This document shows positions 1 through 5,752 of a stretch of DNA of 8,810 nucleotides, one piece after another. A program made the position numbers and the translations under genes. The notes beneath the pieces are model-generated. The model was not told the origin of the DNA, searched no databases, and saw nothing but the letters and a program-made list of their open reading frames with translations. This stretch comes from an uncultured Acetatifactor sp. (lineage in GTDB: Bacteria > Bacillota > Clostridia > Lachnospirales > Lachnospiraceae). Location: contig CANRZC010000089.1 of NCBI GenBank assembly GCA_947644185.1, positions 1 to 8,810 of the forward strand, given 5' to 3'. The stretch's first letter is position 1; every line of letters begins with the position of its first letter.

Positions 1-681
1 CCTTAGGCGTATCACCTCAGCGATTCCCATGCCATAGCTTTCCTTTGCGATTTCATAGAGTCTGGTCTTTCCAATCTGAAAATGGGCGCAGATGTCCTTT
101 ACCGCAATGTCTTCGGTGAGATGCTCCTGGATATAGCTGTCGATCTGCACAGGCAGATTTTCATGCCGCAGGGTGGCCAGACGTTCCATACACAGATAGG
201 CAGCAATGGTCTGCATTAAGTTGGCGGCGGACAGGATATAGCTTTCCTGCATCAGTGGCTGTTTTAAGCTTGCCGCCTTTAGCTCCGAAATAGAAATTTG
301 ATATTCACTGCATTTCTCTTCGATGACTTTCCAGCCCTCTTCATAACTGTCATAGGCAAATACATGTCCGAAAAAAAGATAACCGATCACAAGGTTGCCC
401 AGATAGATAGGCATAATCGCCTCTTTTAATCCTGCATGGCACTGATAAATATAAATGCCTCGGCGTTTCGCCGCAGTCTGACAGGCCTCTTTGTCGCAGC
501 GAGCGCACATGCTCCGGGCACAGGGGTCAGTGCGGATCAGTTGACAGAAAGGGGCTATTTTCTTGGGAAATGCAGTGATCTCGTTGAAATTTTCATCGAA
601 GACTGTGATGCGGATGCCAGTGACAGTGTAGAAGTCCCGGAGCATAAAGGTCAGTTTTTCGATGTTGAAGGAAGAAATCAT
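1..681 (-). CDS. PocR-domain AraC-family transcriptional regulator, C-terminus cut by window edge
   Basis: Transcription factor predicted to sense a small molecule and control the divergent sugar operon. Reading leftwards from ATG at 681-679 gives 227 codons without a stop, running off the window. Residues about 5-165 match a PocR-type sensory domain: a cysteine-rich segment (C54, C59, C62, C67) is followed by C81-H82-A-G-L, then a PI-x-L-G-N-x-V-I-G-Y stretch (91-101) and F-G-H (104-106). Residues about 178-227 begin an AraC-type DNA-binding domain (IAVKDICAHFQIGKTRLYEI, then the linker to the second helix-turn-helix, which is mostly outside the window). The start is supported by TAGGAGA about 7 bases upstream. 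An extended -10 promoter lies just upstream. The divergent orientation relative to the aldolase operon suggests local control, probably activation. The fold assignment is by pattern recognition; the ligand is unknown. Confidence 0.9.
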   Translation of the reverse strand, partial: MISSFNIEKLTFMLRDFYTVTGIRITVFDENFNEITAFPKKIAPFCQLIRTDPCARSMCARCDKEACQTAAKRRGIYIYQCHAGLKEAIMPIYLGNLVIGYLFFGHVFAYDSYEEGWKVIEEKCSEYQISISELKAASLKQPLMQESYILSAANLMQTIAAYLCMERLATLRHENLPVQIDSYIQEHLTEDIAVKDICAHFQIGKTRLYEIAKESYGMGIAEVIRLR

Positions 682-721
682 AGGCAGTCTCCTATTCCAG
701 TTATTTTGCAGATTGATCTCC

Positions 722-730
722 ATTATAGCA
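722..730 (-). promoter_or_regulatory. Extended -10 promoter of the regulator gene
   Basis: On the minus strand this reads TGCTATAAT, a perfect TATAAT hexamer (727-722) preceded by the TGn extension. The -35 region is weak; the best 16-18 bp spacing options match only three of six consensus bases, which is tolerated by extended -10 promoters. Transcription would begin near position 715, leaving a leader of about 34 bases before the ATG at 681. Confidence 0.6.
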
Positions 731-772
731 GGTTTGGCAGGAAAGTGGAGAAAAACTTAAGGAGCGAACAAA

Positions 773-808
773 TTCAAAGTAAAAAGAACGATATTCCATA
801 TACTTGAA
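773..808. promoter_or_regulatory. Imperfect inverted repeat, candidate regulator-binding site
   Basis: TTCAAAGTA (773-781) and TACTTGAA (801-808) are inverted copies apart from one extra A, separated by 19 bases. Relative to a transcription start near 834 the pair spans roughly -61 to -26, overlapping the missing -35 region, where AraC-type activators often bind. Short arms in A/T-rich DNA can arise by chance, so this is a tentative operator. Confidence 0.25.
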
Positions 809-821
809 AAATGGGCAGGGG

Positions 822-827
822 TATAAT
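822..827 (+). promoter_or_regulatory. -10 element of the aldolase-isomerase-kinase operon promoter
   Basis: A perfect TATAAT stands 55 bases upstream of the aldolase start codon. No good -35 exists at 16-18 bp: the 17-bp position (799-804) reads TATACT. A TTGAAA at 804-809 is only 12 bp away, which is too close. A perfect -10 with a poor -35 is the pattern expected of an activator-dependent promoter and fits the AraC-type regulator next door. The start of transcription would be near 834. Confidence 0.55.
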
Positions 828-882
828 ATTAAGGGTACACAGCATAGGCTGCTGCCAGCAGTCACGGAAAAAGGAGGATGTT

Positions 883-1752
883 ATGTTAGTTACCCTGAAA
901 GAAATTTTAGAGATTGCCGAGGAGCGGAAGATTGCGGTGGGTTCCTTTAACACGCCCAACCTGGAGAGTCTGCTGGCAATAATCGGCGGGGCTGAGGAAC
1001 TGAATGTGCCTGTGATCATCCAGTTCGCCCAGTGCCATGAGCCCTGGATTCCCCTCTCGGTCATCGGCCCCATTATGGTGGAGCAGGCAAAAAAAGCAAA
1101 AGTTCCGGTTTGTGTCCATCTGGATCACGGAGAGACCCTCTCTTATCTGCAGCAGGCGCTGGAGCTAGGATTTACGGGAATTATGTACGACGGCTCTGTA
1201 TTACCTTACCAGGAAAATTTGGAGAATACCAAGGCTGCGGTGGCCATGGCGGCAAGGACCGGAGCCAGCGTGGAAGCAGAGCTAGGCTCCATGGGGAGAA
1301 GGGAATCCGGCGCAGGGGACAAAACCGTCCAGGCCGATGAGACGAAGATTTATACAGACCCGGATTTGGCCGAGGAATTTGTGGAAGAGACAGGAATTGA
1401 CGCCTTGGCCTGTTCCTTTGGAACCACACATGGCATTTATCTGACAAAGCCCAAGCTGGATTTTGATGTGGTCCGCAATGTGAGGAAGCGAACCAACGGC
1501 ATTCCAGTGGTGATGCATGGTGGCTCCGGGGTTAGCAGGGAAGACTTCAGAGAGGCAATCAGGGCCGGGGTCAGGAAGGTAAACTATTTTACCTACATGG
1601 ACAAAAGCGGAGGAAGTGCGTCGGCAGAGTACATACAGACGGTAAAACCAGGAGAGCCGCTTTTCTTTTCCTCCGTGATACAGGCGGCGGAGAAGGCCAT
1701 GAAGGAGAATGTAAAAGAGGCCATGATGATTTTTGCCATGATGGAAATGTGA
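883..1752 (+). CDS. Class II (zinc) ketose-bisphosphate aldolase family protein (FBA/GatY/IolJ type)
   Basis: Predicted cytoplasmic zinc aldolase of 289 aa, a normal length for this family, cleaving a ketose phosphate into DHAP and an aldehyde. Visible motifs are H79-L-D-H-G-E with the catalytic Asp D81 and zinc ligand H82, S129-V-E-A-E-L-G containing E133, G180-T-T-H-G with zinc ligand H183, and M211-H-G-G-S-G with zinc ligand H212 and the phosphate-binding glycines. The usual N-x-D/N-T substrate motif reads N234-Y-F-T-Y, so the acidic or amide residue is replaced by Phe, suggesting a non-standard substrate. The ATG at 883 was chosen because AAGGAGG lies 5 bases upstream; an in-frame ATG at 811 lies upstream of the promoter -10 and has no ribosome binding site. 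First gene of the operon; the isomerase follows after 55 bases. The exact substrate is not assignable. Confidence 0.9.
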   Translation: MLVTLKEILEIAEERKIAVGSFNTPNLESLLAIIGGAEELNVPVIIQFAQCHEPWIPLSVIGPIMVEQAKKAKVPVCVHLDHGETLSYLQQALELGFTGIMYDGSVLPYQENLENTKAAVAMAARTGASVEAELGSMGRRESGAGDKTVQADETKIYTDPDLAEEFVEETGIDALACSFGTTHGIYLTKPKLDFDVVRNVRKRTNGIPVVMHGGSGVSREDFREAIRAGVRKVNYFTYMDKSGGSASAEYIQTVKPGEPLFFSSVIQAAEKAMKENVKEAMMIFAMMEM

Positions 1753-1807
1753 ACGGAATGAAGCTTTTTTGACGGTGAAAATCAGTATGAGTGAGGAGAA
1801 TATGGAT

Positions 1808-3211
1808 ATGAAAAAGAAAATGACATTTGCGCTGGCGTTCTGCAACAGGGGCTTCATGCCCGGGGAGCTGATCTACGGGGCCAGGGAGGACATGATCAAG
1901 GCGGTGACGGAGGCAGGATATGACTACATTACCATGGACGCGGAGCTGACGAGGTTTGGCGGCATTGAGACCAGGGACGAGGGGCTGCTCTATGCCAAAT
2001 GGCTGAAAGAACATGAGGGGCAATATGATGGGGTCATCTTCTCCATGCCCATCTTTGCGGACGAGAACGGGGCCATCACGGCCCTGCAGGACGCGGGAGT
2101 GCCCATCCTGATGCAGGCCTACCCGGACGAGATCGGAAAGATGGATTTCGCCCACAGGAGGGATGCCTTCTGCGGAAAGTTTTCTGTGACAGATGTGTTC
2201 ACCCAGTACCAGGTGCCTTTTACCGTGTTAAAACCCCATGTGGTACATCCCTTGTCCCCTAAATTTCAGGAAAACCTTCAGGACTTCGCAGCTATTTGCC
2301 GGGTGGTGAACGGCATGAGGCGCTGCAATATCGGCTGCATTGGCGCCAGGACAACGGCTTTTAAGACAGTGCGTTTCGATGAGATTGCCATGCAGAAGTA
2401 CGGCATCAATGTGGAGTCCTTTGACTTGAGCGAGCTGGTGTTCAAGGTTGGAAAATTGAGCGATACAGAGGAGAAAGTGGTGACTAAGAAGGCTGCGCTG
2501 GAGGCATACTCCGATTTTACAGCAGTGCCTGAGGAGAAGAAAAATACGCTGGCGAAGATTTCAGTGGTGATTGACGAATACATAAAGGACTACCATCTGG
2601 ACGCCATTGCTCTGCGCTGTTGGAATGAGATGGAGGAGATTCTGCGGGTATGCCCCTGTGTGCTACTGTCTGAGCTCAATGACAGAGGGATCACCGCTTC
2701 CTGTGAGATCGACATGTGCTCTGCCATCACCATGCGTGCCATGGCTCTTGCCAGCCAGACGCCTACTACCGTGCTGGATTGGAACAACAATTACGGAGAG
2801 GATGAAAATAAGGTAATCCTGTTCCACTGTGGCCCAGTACCTACCTCCCTGATGACAGACAAGGGACGTGTCACCAGCCATAAAATGTTCGACAAGACCG
2901 ATGCGGGCAGTGGATGTGGCACCTGTGAGGGCAGGATCAAGGCAGGGGATGTGACCTTGTCCAACTGTCAGACCAAGGATGGAAAGATTCTGGTGTATGC
3001 TTCCGAAGCCAGGTTTACCGATGACCCAATCGAGGAGGCATTCTTCGGCTGCGGCGGAGTCTGTCAGATCCCAAATATGCAGGAAAAAATGATCAAGCTG
3101 GCAAGAGGGGGGTTCAAGCACCACACATCGGTTGGGGCTGGACATATAAAAGATGTGCTGAAGGAGGCATTTACCACTTATCTGGGCTATGAGTGGGTTG
3201 AAATAGATTAA
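1808..3211 (+). CDS. L-fucose/L-arabinose isomerase-like protein (COG2407-type sugar isomerase)
   Basis: Predicted metal-dependent aldose-ketose isomerase of 467 aa, shorter than classical FucI (about 590 aa) and of the size of COG2407 relatives. The N-terminal part has alternating Rossmann-like beta-strands (for example YDGVIFSMP and VPILMQAYPDE). Likely metal ligands are E300 in SCEID, D324 in VLDWNNN (24 residues apart, the spacing I recall for E337/D361 of E. coli FucI) and H438 or H439 in the C-terminal KHHTSVGAGH. Five cysteines cluster in the C-terminal domain (C370, C373, C387, C415, C419). The ATG at 1808 was chosen because GAGGAG (1793-1798) is 9 bases upstream; ATG 1802 is too close, and TTG 1769 or ATG 1787 lack a good site. 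The kinase follows 11 bases after the stop. The substrate is uncertain: fucose, arabinose, rhamnose-like or another rare aldose. Confidence 0.85.
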   Translation: MKKKMTFALAFCNRGFMPGELIYGAREDMIKAVTEAGYDYITMDAELTRFGGIETRDEGLLYAKWLKEHEGQYDGVIFSMPIFADENGAITALQDAGVPILMQAYPDEIGKMDFAHRRDAFCGKFSVTDVFTQYQVPFTVLKPHVVHPLSPKFQENLQDFAAICRVVNGMRRCNIGCIGARTTAFKTVRFDEIAMQKYGINVESFDLSELVFKVGKLSDTEEKVVTKKAALEAYSDFTAVPEEKKNTLAKISVVIDEYIKDYHLDAIALRCWNEMEEILRVCPCVLLSELNDRGITASCEIDMCSAITMRAMALASQTPTTVLDWNNNYGEDENKVILFHCGPVPTSLMTDKGRVTSHKMFDKTDAGSGCGTCEGRIKAGDVTLSNCQTKDGKILVYASEARFTDDPIEEAFFGCGGVCQIPNMQEKMIKLARGGFKHHTSVGAGHIKDVLKEAFTTYLGYEWVEID

Positions 3212-3222
3212 GGAGCAATGGG

Positions 3223-4719
3223 ATGAAGATAGCAGGACTGGATATCGGAACCACAGGATGTAAATGCACCGTATTTGATGCGGACGGTGTCTGTCTGGGA
3301 AAGGCATATAGAGATTACCCGGTGAAGCGGGCGGTAAACGGCCATGAAGTGGATGTGGCCGTTATCATGGACGGGGTGCATGAGGTGTTGGCCCAGATGG
3401 CGGCCCAGTACCCGGATATAGGAGGTGTGGGTGTTACCAGCTTTGGTGAGACCTTTGTGCTGACGGATAAGGCGGGACAGGCTTTACACACAGCCATGCT
3501 GTATACCGACCCAAGAGGCAGGGCGGAATGCAGCCGTCTGAAAGAAAGAATAGGGGAGCGAAAAATCACGGAGATTACAGGGCTGCGCCCCCATGAGATG
3601 TACAGCGTTTCAAAGCTGATGTGGATAAAGGACAACTGCCCGGATATTTACAGGAAAGCAGCCTATGTATTCCTTATGGAGGATTATGTGATATATCATC
3701 TCACAGGAAGGCGGCAGATCGACTATTCTCTGGCTACCCGGACAATGGCGTTTGACATTAGGAGGCTAGACTGGAGCCAGGAGATCCTGAAGGCGGCTGG
3801 GATTGAGCCAGAGAAACTGTCAGAACCAGTGCCCACAGGCACAGACGCGGGAAGGATTCTGCCAGAGGCAGCAAGGCGGACAGGTCTTTCACTGGAGACT
3901 CGTATTGTCTCCGTCAGCCATGATCAGGTGGCAGCTGCAGTGGGAGCAGGCGCTTTTGACGGGGATGTGGCAGTGGATGGGGCCGGGACAGTGGAGTGCG
4001 TGACCCCTGTCTTTGACAGCATACCTGACATAGATGTAATGTACAATGGATACTTTTCCATTGTGCCCTATGTGATTCCTGGGAAATATGTAGACTATGC
4101 CTTTTCCTATACCGGGGGCGCACTGCTTCAGTGGTGTATAGATACGCTGGCGAAAAAGGAGAGAGAGCTGGCAAAAGGAGCTGGCATTTCCGTAAATGAA
4201 TATCTGGAGAGACAATACAGGGGAGAAAAAAATGCCCCCACTGATCTACTGGTGCTCCCCCACCTTGCAGGGGCGGCCACCCCATACATGGATACTGGCT
4301 CCAAAGGTGCTATTCTGGGACTTACCGCAGCCACCACTACAGCGGATATTTACAGAGCCTGCATGGAGGGCGTGGTCTACGAGATGTATCTGAATGTGAA
4401 AGCCCTCCAGGGGTCAGGCATCCATTTTACAAAGATGCATGCCACTGGAGGCGGAGCCTGTTCCGCAGAATGGATGCAGATGAAGGCAGATATGCTAAAT
4501 ATTCCCATCACGGCTCTAAAGACTGTAGATGCGGGTACCGTAGGCAGCGCTATGCTGACAGGAATCGCCATTGGCCTGTATGGGGATCTGGAGGATGCCG
4601 CTGCCAAAATGGTGCAAAAGACAAAGGAGTATTCTCCCAGAGGGGACATGCATGAAAAATATCTGAGGGTGTTTGCCCGGTATGAGAAGGTATATAGGGC
4701 GGTAAGGCCGCTGGTGTAG
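3223..4719 (+). CDS. FGGY-family carbohydrate kinase (xylulokinase/fuculokinase-like)
   Basis: Predicted ATP-dependent sugar kinase of 498 aa, typical FGGY length, phosphorylating the ketose made by the upstream isomerase. The N-terminal lobe starts with the ATPase phosphate motif A4-G-L-D-I-G-T-T-G, followed by GVGVTSFGETFVLTD and the LYTDPRGR segment. S232-H-D-Q-V carries the probable catalytic base D234. The C-terminal lobe has Y296-T-G-G-A, an LPHLAGAATPYMD stretch and the nucleotide-binding A407-T-G-G-G-A-C-S, followed by DAGTVGSAMLTGIAIG. The ATG at 3223 has AGGAG (3211-3215) at 7-base spacing, and this site overlaps the preceding TAA, pointing to co-expression with the isomerase. The overlapping ATG at 3218 stops after two codons. 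Family members differ widely in substrate (xylulose, fuculose, rhamnulose, glycerol), so the sugar cannot be read from motifs. Confidence 0.93.
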   Translation: MKIAGLDIGTTGCKCTVFDADGVCLGKAYRDYPVKRAVNGHEVDVAVIMDGVHEVLAQMAAQYPDIGGVGVTSFGETFVLTDKAGQALHTAMLYTDPRGRAECSRLKERIGERKITEITGLRPHEMYSVSKLMWIKDNCPDIYRKAAYVFLMEDYVIYHLTGRRQIDYSLATRTMAFDIRRLDWSQEILKAAGIEPEKLSEPVPTGTDAGRILPEAARRTGLSLETRIVSVSHDQVAAAVGAGAFDGDVAVDGAGTVECVTPVFDSIPDIDVMYNGYFSIVPYVIPGKYVDYAFSYTGGALLQWCIDTLAKKERELAKGAGISVNEYLERQYRGEKNAPTDLLVLPHLAGAATPYMDTGSKGAILGLTAATTTADIYRACMEGVVYEMYLNVKALQGSGIHFTKMHATGGGACSAEWMQMKADMLNIPITALKTVDAGTVGSAMLTGIAIGLYGDLEDAAAKMVQKTKEYSPRGDMHEKYLRVFARYEKVYRAVRPLV

Positions 4720-4734
4720 AAAGGAAAGAAGCAG

Positions 4735-5697
4735 ATGAATCCATATATTGGACATCCCACCCAGCTATGGGGAGTGGAGGAGCACCGCCTGGTGGGCGGT
4801 AAAGGCGATGGAATGCGCCTGTATGAAGTGCGAAACGGCAAGGGGCTGGAAATGACGCTTTCCCCGGACAGAAATGGGGACATCACAAGGCTTCTCTGCA
4901 GAGGAATCAACTTGAGCTATCTGTCACCCTGCGGTTATGTGGCGCCGGCTTACTACGACAAGACAGGGAGCAACTGGCTACAGTCCTTTACGGCCGGTTT
5001 TCTGACCACCTGCGGCCTGCAGGCAGTGGGGAGCCCTTGCGTGGACCAGGGGGAGGAGCTGCCGCTCCACGGCTCTATTGGAAATCTGCCTGCACAGACA
5101 AGCTTCTGGGAGGAGGACGATGCCGCCATTCGCATCCATACTCTGACCAGAGACGAGGTGATTTTCGGGCGGAAGCTGACCCTAAGGCGGATAATAGAGA
5201 TCTCCAAGGAGAAAAATTTTTTCACCATAACTGATGAAATTGCCAATACCGGGGACCGGAGAGAGCCTGTGGAAATCCTCTACCATATGAATATGGGGTA
5301 TCCTCTGCTGGATGAAGACAGCGTTATCGTTATTCCGTCTGCGGAAGTTCTTCCCAGAGATGACCACGCGGCACAGGACATGGCAAACTGGATGCGCATG
5401 GAAAAGCCCCAGCCAGGCTATCAGGAGAGGTGCTATTATCACAAATTTCCCGATGGCAAGGGCTTTGCAAAGATTTCTCAGCCAAAGCTAGGGATAGGGG
5501 TGGAAATTTCCTTTGACGCAAAGGAGCTGGAGGGCTTTGTGGAGTGGAAGATGATGGGAGTACGGGATTATGTGCTGGGACTGGAATGCGGCAATTGTTA
5601 TCCTGACAGACGAGATGTGATGCGCAGGATGGGAATGTTAAAATTTTTAGACCCTGGGGAGAAAAAGGTGTATAAGGTGACTGTAGGGATCTGCTAG
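4735..5697 (+). CDS. DUF4432-family aldose 1-epimerase-like protein
   Basis: Predicted cytoplasmic sugar-ring enzyme of 320 aa with the galactose-mutarotase-like beta-supersandwich fold. Supporting segments are L111-H-G-S-I-G-N with the likely active-site H112, Y183-H-M-N-M-G-Y-P-L-L with H184, and the C-terminal E270-W-K-M-M-G followed by DYVLGLE with E284, matching the spacing of family members annotated as aldose 1-epimerase (DUF4432). It would interconvert anomers or epimers of the free sugar released by the glycosidase before isomerisation. The start ATG 4735 lies 15 bases after the kinase stop and is preceded by AAAGGAAAG with suitable spacing. The DUF4432 branch is biochemically poorly defined, so the exact reaction is an inference from fold and context; the family call is firmer than the function. 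Confidence 0.82.
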   Translation: MNPYIGHPTQLWGVEEHRLVGGKGDGMRLYEVRNGKGLEMTLSPDRNGDITRLLCRGINLSYLSPCGYVAPAYYDKTGSNWLQSFTAGFLTTCGLQAVGSPCVDQGEELPLHGSIGNLPAQTSFWEEDDAAIRIHTLTRDEVIFGRKLTLRRIIEISKEKNFFTITDEIANTGDRREPVEILYHMNMGYPLLDEDSVIVIPSAEVLPRDDHAAQDMANWMRMEKPQPGYQERCYYHKFPDGKGFAKISQPKLGIGVEISFDAKELEGFVEWKMMGVRDYVLGLECGNCYPDRRDVMRRMGMLKFLDPGEKKVYKVTVGIC

Positions 5698-5752
5698 GTA
5701 TCTAGCTGGAGGTGTGTGGTTATCAGATTCAGAAAGAGGAGCGTGCTGTAAT

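Noticed and set aside
436..807. Plus-strand ORF of 123 codons at the left end
   Set aside because: It lies mostly antisense to the PocR/AraC regulator, has no ribosome binding site or recognisable domain, and runs into the divergent promoter region.
804..809. TTGAAA as the -35 box of the operon promoter
   Set aside because: Only 12 bases separate it from the TATAAT at 822, too short for a sigma-70/SigA promoter.
811..882. 24-residue N-terminal extension of the aldolase from ATG 811
   Set aside because: It would start upstream of the -10 element, has no ribosome binding site and does not look like aldolase sequence; ATG 883 has an ideal AAGGAGG.
1282..1857. Minus-strand ORF of 191 codons over the aldolase
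   Set aside because: It is a shadow of a gene with clear catalytic motifs, has low-complexity His/Phe/Leu composition and no ribosome binding site.
5693..5706. GCTAG-GTAT-CTAGC palindrome over the stop codon of the DUF4432 gene
   Set aside because: A 5-bp A/T-containing stem without a T-run is too weak for a terminator and is expected by chance.
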